Below, piece by piece: positions 51,791 through 62,977 of a stretch of DNA of 64,000 bases. This DNA is from Phorcus lineatus (lineage: Eukaryota; Mollusca; Gastropoda; Trochida; Trochidae). The notes beneath the pieces are model-generated. The model ran no database searches. It was not told the origin of the DNA and worked only from the letters and a program-made list of their open reading frames with translations. Numbering within the stretch: position 1 is the stretch's first letter; every line of letters starts with the position of its first letter. The stretch spans positions 33,579,645 to 33,643,644 of the forward strand of contig OV121088.1 of the NCBI GenBank assembly GCA_921293015.1, read 5' to 3'. Both the position numbers and the translations under genes were made by a program.

Positions 51791-52499
51791 GCAGTCGAAC
51801 AAACGTTTGTCATTCGACGACGACGACATGCTTAATTTTCAATAGATACAGCAGCTACACACTGGCCACATTATATGTATCTTAGTGCAAAAAACCCCAT
51901 GTGAGTTATGTTCAGTTTGTGCGTCAATATAGTAACTTCAGCAAAATTGACAAAGGATCACCATTGTTTATATAAAACAGCCATCCATTAACTTATTTTA
52001 GAGAACGACTAGTCTCTCGTGTGAAAATTAGAATTTTGGCCAGATGAAAAATAATGAAGGAGTCATGATTTTTAAATTTCAATAACTTAAATTTTAGTTA
52101 ATTTTCCATATCGACTTTTTGAGGAAAATAATCAGCACAATAACTGAGATTTAATGCAAAAGAAAACAAATGACACACAAATCATTTTGCTTTTGGTCAT
52201 TCAGAAACTATACGAAACTCGATTAGTAAATTAATTTGCTATTCGTCGTTCAGATATAAAATCCGATTAGCTTATTGATTACTGCTCAATATGAAAAACA
52301 AACAGCAAAAATACGTGCTATTCGTCATGCGAATGACGAAAGACTAACAGCGAATATAAGTCTAAATTCTGGTTGCCTTAAAGCTCTTGAATAATTATAA
52401 AAGAATCTGTTGTGAAAAATGAAAATAAGTGTTTTCGAAATGTTGACCTCGTCGTTTCAAACCCCTCCCCATTTATTTATATTTTGTGTGCCATTGAGT

Positions 52500-52797
52500 G
52501 AGTGAGTTGTTGGAGTCATATATGCCATACGTAATCAATGGTGTTAGTTGATCGTGATTTGATTCAACTGTTACCAAAAAGACACATTTAAAAGCTTATT
52601 GTTTTTTTACACTGACAATGTGAAGGTAGAACGTCGCAATTATCGTCGAGAAACGGACAGTGTCAAATAGTCAAACGTAATTTTTGAGACCTATCTAAAA
52701 CAGCCAAGAGGGCAGTTAGGAGTTGATAGTGTTTGTTAGGTTATATAACTAGTATCCATGTATATTGGGCGTGATATCTACACCTTTTAAAACCACT
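52500..52797 (+). mobile_element. MITE copy 5, truncated at both ends
   Basis: Begins in GTGAGTTGTTGGAGTCATAT, lacking the outer inverted repeat, and stops at GATATCTACACCTTTT, lacking roughly the right 190 bp of the family. The middle matches the other copies. Confidence 0.7.
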
Positions 52798-53013
52798 GAT
52801 CTTCCAAATGCGATATCATTGTACCATTTACTTAGTTACCTTGCATTTAATCTTGTCCATAAATGTCTTCAACATGCTCTAAAATTTTAAATCCTTATCG
52901 AAAACTCGAGCTCCTTGTCATAATCTGAACAAATATTACCTTGCAGAAGGTGATCTTTTCCATAAATGTATTCAACATCTTCTAAAGGTTTACTAACTTA
53001 CGAAAATTATTGT

Positions 53014-53154
53014 CATAATGTGCCCAAAAATTGTTCACTTCTATTGCGCATATTAAATCTCATAATGTGCACACAAATTTTTAACTTCTATTACGCATAT
53101 TTAATCTCATAATGTGCACACAAATTTTTACCTTCTATTACGCATATTTAATCT
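53014..53154. repeat. 47-bp tandem repeat, three copies
   Basis: Units beginning CATAATGTGC start at 53014, 53061 and 53108, each ending in TTACGCATATTTAATCT or a variant. Confidence 0.85.
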
Positions 53155-53297
53155 CAGTGTCTGTTAGAGAACTCATATAATATCTTCTAAAGGTCATCCA
53201 CTTAACCCGAAAGTATAAGAATATGTATTTAAGATGATATTTTGGTTCGATTAAAAATACCCTTTCCACCACAACCTAAAACTATGTATTTATATAC

Positions 53298-53400
53298 AGT
53301 CAGACCTCGATAATCCGAACACTTCCGTTTTTCATCAAAAACGTTCGGATAGTGAAACGTTCGGACTACTGAAACGAACCAAATCTACAGACAGACGACA
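53298..53400 (+). mobile_element. Terminal inverted-repeat end of a pogo/Tigger-like DNA transposon
   Basis: CAGTCAGACCTCGATAATCC follows a TA, then GTTCGGATAGTGAAACGTTC and GGACTACTGAAACG. Ends of the form 'CAG...ACCTCGATAATcCGAA' flanked by TA are typical of pogo/Tigger elements. The opposite end and a transposase were not found; the plus-strand sequence to about 53520 may be internal. Confidence 0.5.
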
Positions 53401-53954
53401 ACGTATAACGAACATCTAATGAGTTTTATGTCCGAAATTGTGCTCTTGCCGATAGAATGTCCAAATGCCTGTCCAAAATGTTTGCTTATGAAATCAAAAC
53501 TGGCCTTTACATTTTCCTGCTTAGACACACAGTGACTTATCAATATCTAAAGAGGAAAGTTTACATGGTTTAGAAAAAAATCATCAATTAATTTTACAGT
53601 TCACTGACTTTAAGAAGCTCGGCAATAATAAGTAGAGTGAGTTGAGATGTTGAATAAGCAGCATTTGAAACTACACACACACGTTTTAAGGAACCATTAG
53701 CCGCCGAAACCAAGAAGTTGTTGTTTTTAAGACACAAATACTTTGCCTCCTGTGATTTCAAGAATCTTTATCAGTGCCTCAATGGCTTTACGGCCACCTA
53801 CCCGTCAAAGGTACATAATCAGTATGTGTTCCTGTCTTCAAAATGTTGCCATGGCAACCTCCAGCAAACTGAAATCCTTTCGATACATATTGTGTTCACA
53901 CTTTGCTCTTTATCCTGTCATTCGGATCCTAGAACATAAAATAGGAGAGTCTAC

Positions 53955-54436
53955 TAAAGAGCCACTCTGTGATTTTCATAACATATTATTTGCCTTTGAT
54001 ACGTACCTAAATGTCATATGTGGTGATATAAAATCAAAACATATTAACCTTTTCCAGTCCAAAAGACATATATATGTGACAAATACTAGTTTTCAACAAA
54101 CGTCTAAATACAGCTTTATGAATGCACTTAGATGTAGATATCACGTCCAATATACATGGATACGAGTTATAAAACCTAACAAACACTATCAACTCCTAAC
54201 TCCCCTCTTGGCTGTTTTAGATAAATCTCAAAAATTACGTTTGACTATTTGACGCGCGCCTCTGTCCGGTTTTCGATCATAATTGCGACGTTCTACCTTC
54301 ATATTGTCACTGTGAAAAAACCTAGAAGATTTACAACGTGTCTTTTTAGCAACAGTCGATACTTCGCGCGATCAATTAACACCATTGATTAAGTTCGGCA
54401 TATATGAGTCCAACAACTCATGGAGTGGCTCTTTAA
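53955..54436 (-). mobile_element. TTAA-flanked MITE, copy 6
   Basis: Reverse orientation. The left end is CTAAAGAGCCACTCTGTGA, with TTAA mutated to CTAA. The right end is CATGGAGTGGCTCTTTAA. The overlapping plus-strand open frame of 169 codons (53743-54252) runs through this element and is not a gene. Confidence 0.78.
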
Positions 54437-55377
54437 GGCTAGAAAATGTTAGCAAGTCTTGTTGTCTCAGATCTGGTTAAACATTTTCATATCTTAATTT
54501 ACAAAGTAGAATTACATTGTGTTAAAAGAATAATTTACTTGAAAATTGACGGCTATTATTATATACAACGTATACAAATTCAATGTTTCGTTTGGCGTCA
54601 ATCTAAATTTATTGTTATCAACAGTGAACAGTCGATCTTCATCATCATGTTTGGCATTCAAATACTTTTTTCTAACAAAAAGTGAAGATATATCTGGACA
54701 CGACATTTCTATAAGGCTTGCTCCGCATTGATTTCAGTTAATTTTTAGATCAATAACTGATGATATATTAATATTATGCCAAAATCAGCAATTCAAGATA
54801 GATGATATGGAATGAAAATCTCGGTTGATATCATATCTTATCTACTGTAAGGAAGCTATGAATTAATCAATTGTACAAAAACAAACATCAGTTGACAAGG
54901 ATGTTAAGATTTTACGGCCGCTTCTACGAGTCTTTGTCTTAGTTAGCAATATGCCAATTTACCAAAACGCCTGTTGCAAATCCTTTAACAATACACTGAC
55001 GTCACCAGATACTAAGACTAGATCAAGTTTATTCATGTCCCTTGTCAGCGAAATCCCTTTTCTCTCTTCAGTTCATCCTCAACTAAGCCTTTATGATGCG
55101 ACTTAAAAGCACAAGTGCACAGTCAATGTTAGTAAATATGAACAAGTCATAGATAATGCACATCTTTCGATATTACTAACAACCCGTACTGAGGTAATCT
55201 ATTATAAAAGTTATCTGGAAACTCCTCGCGTATTCAGGCTACAAAGTAAATTCTAATGCTAATGCAATAAACATTATTTCTTTCCAACAAAAATATATAT
55301 GTATATAATCTGACAAAGTTTTCATCCTATTTTTAGAGATTACAGAGATTATACAAACAGAAAATGTATCATATTTC

Positions 55378-55702
55378 TCATATTTCATCAGCAATTTCAC
55401 AGTCTCTCTCATTTTTTGCTTTCCATTCATGTAAATATTGGACAGATTTGTAGCTAAGACGTTTCATAACTATTTCATGTTCCATGTAGTCTATGAGAAT
55501 CGGAATACGTATTGTTTCGTAATGAAAATCGTCTCGCAGGTTCCTTGGCAATACTTTCATGATATGTTGTCTCGCATAATAAAACTTGAATCGGGATACA
55601 TCGTATCGACACTAGCTGCTGGCCACGATCAAATGTCTACAAAGGACACGACTCATATATAACAAAATCTGATATGAAACGATGATCGATATCTACGATA
55701 AA
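55378..55702 (-). pseudogene. Decayed TIR domain (Toll-like-receptor/MyD88 type)
   Basis: Reading the minus strand, a segment IVDIDHRFISDFVI (about 55702-55660) resembles TIR box 2 (L-C-I-x-x-R-D-F-x-P-G). After a frameshift comes SRVLCRHLIVASS, then a TAG stop (55614-55612), then CRYDVSRFKFYYARQHIM. This matches the TIR pattern S..VL...F..S-W-C-x-Y-E with the Trp codon TGG changed to TAG. Downstream, IPILIDYMEHEIVMKRLSYK and VQYLHEW match the TIR C-terminal I-L-I-L-L-E ... TYLEW region. The frame ends with a stop at 55378. No leucine-rich repeats, membrane segment or death domain could be read nearby, so this is an isolated fragment. Its frameshift and stop make it a probable pseudogene. An intron hiding the stop is possible, because a CAGCTAG acceptor-like word lies exactly there, but that would remove the upstream half. 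Confidence 0.62.
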
Positions 55703-56684
55703 TTGGGGTAGGACAAGAAGGATTCTGGGTGATCGATACAGTTATTGATATACGTGCAGACGATGAGAGAAAGCCATAGTGCGTTTGTAGTTTCTTTATT
55801 AACTTGATTTAGACTGTTGACCAACGATACTGCTGTTTCTTTACCATGTGGTGAAACAAGTTAAGCAGTTCTACATTTTTCATATGTTCAAATGTTCAAA
55901 TGTTAGCAACATTTGTTTCGACAGGAGTATCCAAATTTCGTCTATGACGTCATAAATCAACTGTTCGTTACGTCACTGAAGAAAGATTTTTCTAGGGTTT
56001 TTTTAAAAGTCATATGACAAACTGTATTCGTTTAATTTTTAATCATATGTTACGGACGATGTAACGAAAACTTAACTTAGACTAGACCCGTTTATCCGGA
56101 AGAATGATAAAACAATATGATTACCAAGCCATCAATAGTAAGAGAGAAGTAGTGAGTGAATAAAATGTTTCATTTGCAGTCTATAAAAGACGATGAAAAA
56201 ATTCTTTTAAATTAATTGAGCGGTATTTCAAATTTTAGGGTAATAGGTGATGCTATGCTATTAGAGTTACTTCCCTTTAACTATAATCGAACAACAAATA
56301 TTAAGACGCTTTATACCTCTGTTTTTTTCTCTCGAAACAGCATGCTTTATTAAAAGTGAAGTTGATTGATATTACGTGAAGAAGATGCTCTAGCATTTAC
56401 AAGCGAAGTTTGGTGTTTCCTTTAAATGGCCGCTTCATGTTTCTCCATGATCAGACATTAAAATGTTTATATGTTTCCATTGTTGAAGCCCGTAATTCAT
56501 TGTAGCTGTCCGGAAACTCTATGACTTGTATAAGTAAATGTGCTATTCTTGGCTTAATAGACCTTTCATTCTCCTGTTGATATCAAATATTCTTCTTTTC
56601 AATTAAAAACTTTTTTTTGTAAAAAGAAATAATGTCTTGTTTAAATGTCATTCAACATGGGGAAAATGGTGTTTTTTAAAAAGT

Positions 56685-56830
56685 TTGCGAAATATTACAT
56701 CGAAGAACCGTTTTTCTGCTGGTCTAAACATTATTTTTCAACAAGGAAGAAAAAATATATCGTGTAAACAAGTTGTCAAAAATATTACACTTAAGAACTG
56801 TATTTTTGCTGGTCTAAAAAATGTTATGCA
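56685..56830. repeat. Diverged direct duplication
   Basis: AATATTACATCGAAGAACCG then CTGCTGGTCTAAACATTAT recurs about 100 bp later as AATATTACACTTAAGAACTG then TTGCTGGTCTAAAAAATGT. Confidence 0.55.
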
Positions 56831-58898
56831 AATATGAAAACCTGGACGAAAATTTAAGATATTTAAGTATGGAAAACATCTTTAGATATAAAGTAATAAT
56901 CAACGTGTCCAACGAGTTTATCGCAAATATGCATATTAACGAATGCTGTTAGTATTTGCTTGAGAAATAAATACACAGACATTTCATGTAAGACGCATGT
57001 CACCTTTTCCGACAGGCAATTTTAAAACCACAATTCCCTCATCTATACCTACGTGTTTCAAAAGGACGATTACCTGGTTTTGACAACAATTTTAAAATGT
57101 CGTTTCCGTGTCTCTTTAAAGCTATTGGTCCCTCTTCAATTAAGGAAGTTGACTATCAATGCTTCACACACGCATTCTGTAGTGAGTTATTGGTCGACAC
57201 GGGATGTCGTGTCAAATCTGACTAAATCTCCTTTACTCATAATGTATTTATAAACGATTATTTCTATACTTTAGCAGTGTATCATGCGACGAAAATTATT
57301 TGAATGATAAGACATTATTTGGTAGGTGGAATATTCTGATATTCCATTTTGAAAATATTTTAAGGAAAATAAAATTGCATAAGATACTTAAACCAATAAA
57401 CATTTCATACTTTATCATGTAGATCTTTTATATCATTTTCAGATAACAAATATGGTCGTTTGTCAAATTCATTATTTAAGAATTCATACAGAGACAACAA
57501 CCCTCTTTTTCCAAATTGAGAAATATTTCATTGAATGAAAGCTATAGCTTGGATACTGATGTCACCATAACCAATTAATGGCTAACGGGATATGAAAGTA
57601 GATCGGAGATTGTAGTGGACGGTATATATTTAAAAAGGGGTAGAGAATATAGAAAAATCATGATGATCTGTTATTAAAGTTCAATCACATGTAGTTCACA
57701 TGACATGATTTTTTTTATAGGAACAGTAAAAACTATGAAAATAAAACATCGAGACACTTACTTATACACTGCTTATACATGTAGCATGCTGGTTTGGCTA
57801 CATTTTACGATATTTCTTCATAGAATTATTATAACAATAACATGATATCATATTCATTCCTCAGTCTTGAATAAAACAATTGCAAAAATATAAACGTATT
57901 CTTAATATCAACTAATTCTAGTGAGATAAGAACAAGGGATTTAAAGATAACTAAGCTTGTGCCTTTTGATATATAATACACGAGTGATAGGACGTATACA
58001 TGTATATATTTTTTCATCTTCACAAGTAGTCGTAACTTTTCGATAAATGATGTTTGAATATTTCGATCTCATGTGAACACCATTTCAAATGACTTTTGCG
58101 CTAAATTTGAAAGTAAAGGAACAAACTGTTGTTAAGCGGCTGTAGATGATCATAAACCAAAAACACATTTGATGGATAAAGGTGCGTTTTTTCAATGTAT
58201 CTAATATCTATTTCGAGCTGCATCACCGTTTAGGGCATAATAAGTTGAATATAGATATCCGTCACATACCAAAAGACCTGTAAATCCGTTGAAACTGTCA
58301 AGGCAGTTCAAAGCAGTGACGTAAATATAAACTTAACACGTGTACTACATGTATGCATTTACACTCGTTTTTGCTCATGTCACTATGTCCACGTGCACGA
58401 AATGTACATGTAATTTATCCGCTTCCTACTTCCGCATTCCGCCCGTGGATCTAGACTTTAATTATGTCAGTCCTTTATATAGATTTAAATCTTCCAGTAT
58501 CAAAAGCTTTTCGGTGCATATCATTTATCGTAAAGGTACGCAATTATGATATACGGGATCTTGTTCAAATGTAACACATAATATACATTGGATGTAAACG
58601 CATTTAAATCAAGTTTGGGAAATAAAAAGCAATTAAAAAAAGGTACGCAGTGAAACATTCTTATAACACAAACTGTATATCAAATAAAAGAGAAATATTT
58701 TGAAGTAAAAGTAAATTAAATATCTACCGCTTTGCACGTCGTCTTTTCAGCGTTGGCGTTATCCTGTACGTGTATGTTGTTGGTTTTTTTTGAAAAATTT
58801 GCAATCACGTAATATATCACATAAAATATTAAAGGACATTAATAATTTACGTAAAGAATCTGTAAAATTGCTTTTCTTGCGATGTCAAGCTTGATTGG

Positions 58899-58902
<4 letters not shown>

Positions 58903-58929
<27 letters not shown>
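58903..58929 (+). repeat. 27-nt poly-G tract
   Basis: Uninterrupted run of G, able in principle to form G-quadruplexes. The exact length may be a sequencing estimate. Confidence 0.85.
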
Positions 58930-59674
58930 TGTAGACACGATTGAGCAAGCATTATGTTGATAGCTGGACATACCATCGAAATTTTGATAACGGCTTATTG
59001 TCTTTAAGATATATCGCAACAGTTCTATTACAATTAAAGATGCATTTGGGAGCCATTACTCTGATGTTTTTGTTAGAATTTATTAACTTAGATTGTAATT
59101 TGTTTACGAATGTGAGATGGGAACAATAGGAGTCTTTGTCATCATCGTATTGCCTGGGCAGCCTTTTTGTGAAATGTCCATTGGATGTGATGAGTTTCAA
59201 AAAATTTCAAAAAACATATCTAATATATTATTCCTACCTATCTTATATAGAAATAAACTTTATAGGTGAGAAAAACGATTTTGTTTGAACAATTTTTAAC
59301 CTTAAATGATAACTATAAATGTTCCAACAAACGATGATTGGTACATGTTTTTTTAGAGGGAAGTTCATTTTAATGCTGCAAATTAGCATTTTAACGCCTA
59401 CATTGTATTGGTTGCGTGCAATGACATTTTGAATTTAATTCATGACCTAAAACCTGATAATTAAACTCTAGCAGCGCGAGCCAACATCATTAAAAAAACA
59501 ACGAGAGGCAGATAAAATGATCTGTTTGGCAGTTTTCTGATGTTTAATGAATAATTTCACTAGTGTACATATACTGTATGATTTCAGCTTAAGCAAATAG
59601 CATTTTCCGATTCTTACTGAAATGTTTTGCTAACATGTAAGTCGAATGAGATGAAGTGAAGTAAGATTTGTCTA

Positions 59675-59675
<1 letters not shown>

Positions 59676-59717
<42 letters not shown>
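59676..59717. repeat. (TA)n microsatellite
   Basis: About 20 TA dinucleotides in an uninterrupted run. Confidence 0.9.
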
Positions 59718-59720
<3 letters not shown>

Positions 59721-60697
59721 TTTGTGTATGGTATTTTGGCAAGTATCAAAATAATAAAACTTATTAATTATGGAACATACTCTTACGTGACCAGGGTTGT
59801 GTTTCTATGCTAACGATTGCGACAAAACTGAAAGAAAAAACAACGAACTTAACATCAGGCGCCTTGTCAAATTACAACAAAATGTTTTCTTATGGTTTAT
59901 TTCCTTTTGCAGACGATAGGGAATTATAACTCTCTTAATAAGTTATTGGACTTTTTATTATAATAGCAAGAATAATTCCTGTCATCAAAGAGGAAGACTT
60001 CCAACGGTTAATTACATTTTTTAATGCCTTCCCTATCTAAAAAAAACCTTAAATGTTTTTATGACCTCAATGTCAATAACGGTGGGCAGAGATTTATGAG
60101 AGATTGCAGAATTCGTAACTTCACGTTGATAAGCCCAATGTCAATAATTCAATGCTTTGTAACAAATTTTCTTTTGTAGTTCAATCAACTTAATCAAATA
60201 TTTGGCTAGCGAAGCAGGAAGAGTAATAACATTGTTAGGTCAATCACAGAAACGGGTTGCCTCTGTCTTTCCCTTCCGACAGTACACATTTTTATGAATT
60301 ATGAATAGCATTGACAACTTATTATACGTATTTATAATGCAATCTTATTTTTCACTCATATGTTGCGCAGGTAATTACCGATATTGTCTCTAACAACATT
60401 CCACAATATTCAGCATTAATTCAAAAGTAAAACTGAAATATAGTTGATCCATTATTTTATTCATTCTTTATTCATGTAAAAAATAGACTAGGAACGAGTT
60501 CCCCAACTTTGAAATCCTTTTTCCGCAGTACAAGTCTGTGCAGTGATGACACTGCAACATTATTTGACGATAATTGAAAGTTGAAATACTTAACATTTCT
60601 ATGTACTTATGATTCTTCACTTCATCATATAAACCATTTTAAAAATATTTGATGCATACACAGAAACTTTGAAGGAAGGATTATTAATATTGCATAA

Positions 60698-61060
60698 TAG
60701 GGTATTTATATAGCGCACATATCCATACTGAATACATGCTCAAGGCGCTCCCTGCATTATTACCCTGGTCTAAACCAAGCTGCCGATTAAGAGCTTAAAT
60801 GTCACCTCCAACACAATCTACACCAGGTACCCAATTAGTAATGCTGGGTGAACAGAAGCACATTTTGAATAAAGTCCCTTGCTTAAGGAGACACCATGAT
60901 ATTATCAGCTCGTGTCTCAGTGTGGGGCAGGGAATAACCCTTGAACTCTCAGTTAATACAGCAACGATCGGGTAACCCAACCATCCGGCGAGCCAAGCCA
61001 GATGTTGCTGAACTTCAACTGAGCTACGCACAGGACCACGTACCACCACGTGCCAGAATA
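60698..61060 (-). mobile_element. SINE, second full-length type
   Basis: On the minus strand a tRNA-like head with GCGTAGCTCAGTTGAAG (A-box-like) leads into a body with GGTTACCCGATCG, CACCCAGCATTACTAATTGG and a tail GGGTAATAATGCAGGGAGCG, ending TGTGCGCTATATAAATA. The tail half is homologous to the SINE nested at 12784-13111, while the head differs. Open frames here are repeat-derived. Confidence 0.65.
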
Positions 61061-61204
61061 CGTCAATCACCCTGTTTTCTATCGAAACATTATTTAAAAT
61101 GTCTTTCGTTGTTGAAAAGACATTTAAGTGAATATTTCAATATGTAATGAATATATGCCATTTCGTTAATGAAATAATTTGATTTGTTGTATTTTAAATC
61201 CCAC

Positions 61205-61300
61205 CTTCCTTGGTCTCGTTGGCAAAGTGATTGAGTAATTATCATTTTCATTACTGGCAATTGTTGCTTGCAGTTTTGGGTTCAAATCCAGCATCAAGAA
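61205..61300 (+). mobile_element. tRNA-like SINE head, diverged
   Basis: TCGTTGGCAAAGTGATTGAG (A-box-like) and GGGTTCAAATCCAGC (B-box-like) lie in the right order, but the spacing is long for an intact tRNA. Confidence 0.35.
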
Positions 61301-62680
61301 CACCGTGGGAAAATACGAACAGCGTCCCTTTATGGATTCGTGTTATTGTAAATTTAACAGTGTTAAAGGAATGGAGTTATTGCATTATTTAACATGTTTT
61401 ACTTATTCAAATCATTTGCATTTTCAGTTTCAATGGAAAATACATCACAGACAAAATGGATAAAATGTAAAAGTGAAACTCATTAACAGTATTATTATAA
61501 GGTCAACAGGTCTATTAAAAAACAATTTATCTTAGCATATCTTGTTTCGACGTGCCATTTGGTGACAGAGGTACATATCGTTTCATCTGGAACACGTTCA
61601 AACAATGGAGAGTCTTTGATTGTTTAATTTGCTATTACATACCATGTGATTCATTCCCATAACTTTCATTTGTATTTCAAGAGTTTTATAACCTACAATC
61701 AGTTTCGAAATTTGGTTAGCAACGCACTACACTCAACTATCGTTTCCTGACTGAAATTAATTATCTTTTGATGTAGTTCCTTATTTCATGATACATCTCT
61801 CATGATAGTTATTTATACAGTATTTAAAAACATTATGCGCATAAGTATTCACGAGTAAGAAAAGTCTTTTAAATTAAAAATCGAAATATTATCTATCCTT
61901 TTTACTCCCTTTTACACCGACTTCACAAATTACAGCTACCTTACATCTTTTAACTTGTTTCAAAAACAATGCAACGCGTCCTTCAGTTTTCGTTTTTTCA
62001 TGCAATTTCATAATTTCATTACTTCGGGCAGTTAATCGAATGTTCGAGTCCTCATTTAAACGTATTCGCCAACATTGCTACATCAACGAGAAATAAAGAT
62101 ACAGAAAAAACGGCGATGAAATAACGATAGCCCCATATATAGGCCAAATATAACACCAATGAACGACACACAAGTCAAATTGAATAATATACTTGATGCT
62201 GCAGGGTACTGTTCCTACTTTGTAATTTATATTCGTAACGATATGATCTTGAAACTCGGAAGTTAAACGAGATTAATACATAAGGTCAAGTGCTTCAAGT
62301 GTCATGAACTTAACAAGCAGGGCTGATAAAATTTCAGTGAACAATTTGAATGTGTTCTAAAGTGCATCGTTATCATGATGATTTTGTTTACTTATTCTTA
62401 TAATGTATCTAACTGTGTAACATATCAATCCATCATCATTGAAGTAGCTAAGAAATTGTTCAGTTATGTCTCAATACAATTGCCTGGCTGCACTACAGAG
62501 ATACATGTACGTGTTACAATATCAACAAAGTTGCTATACATGTACGTTAAAAACCTTGTTATTACTATTATTAAACTATTTATACATAGCAGGGTTTTAG
62601 CCAGGCTGTCCCCCTCGCTTAATATGAATAATTTTATATAGCACATCTCTTGTTAGTCTTAAATCCCTGGGAAACATAGT

Positions 62681-62976
62681 GTAGGGAACCTTGGCACACT
62701 ATAAAGAACCTTGATATATACTTTGGTATCTTGGAACACTATATAGAACAGAGATATACAGTATGGAATATTGGTGCACTATATAGAACAGAGATATACA
62801 GTATGGAATATTGGTGCACTATATAGAACAGAGATATACAGTATGGAATCTTGGTGCACTATATAGAACAGAGATATACAGTATGGAATATTGGTGCACT
62901 ATATAGAACAGAGATATACATTATGGAATATTGGTGCACTATATAGAACAGAGATATACAGTATGGCATCTTGGTA
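62681..62976. repeat. 40-bp minisatellite, about 7.4 copies
   Basis: Unit GTATGGAATATTGGTGCACT followed by ATATAGAACAGAGATATACA. Near-identical units start at 62761, 62801, 62841, 62881 and 62921, with a partial copy at 62961 and two diverged units before. Minus-strand frames through it are repetitive translations, not genes. Confidence 0.9.
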
Positions 62977-62977
62977 G

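Larger units (their letters stand above)
55703..60697. other. Intergenic
   Basis: Holds the diverged duplication near 56700, the G tract and the (TA)n array. I looked upstream of the TIR relic for leucine-rich repeats or a membrane segment on the minus strand and did not recognise any. Confidence 0.5.

Noticed and set aside
53743..54252. 169-codon plus-strand frame
   Set aside because: Its second half is MITE copy 6 read through, so the length is not evidence of coding.
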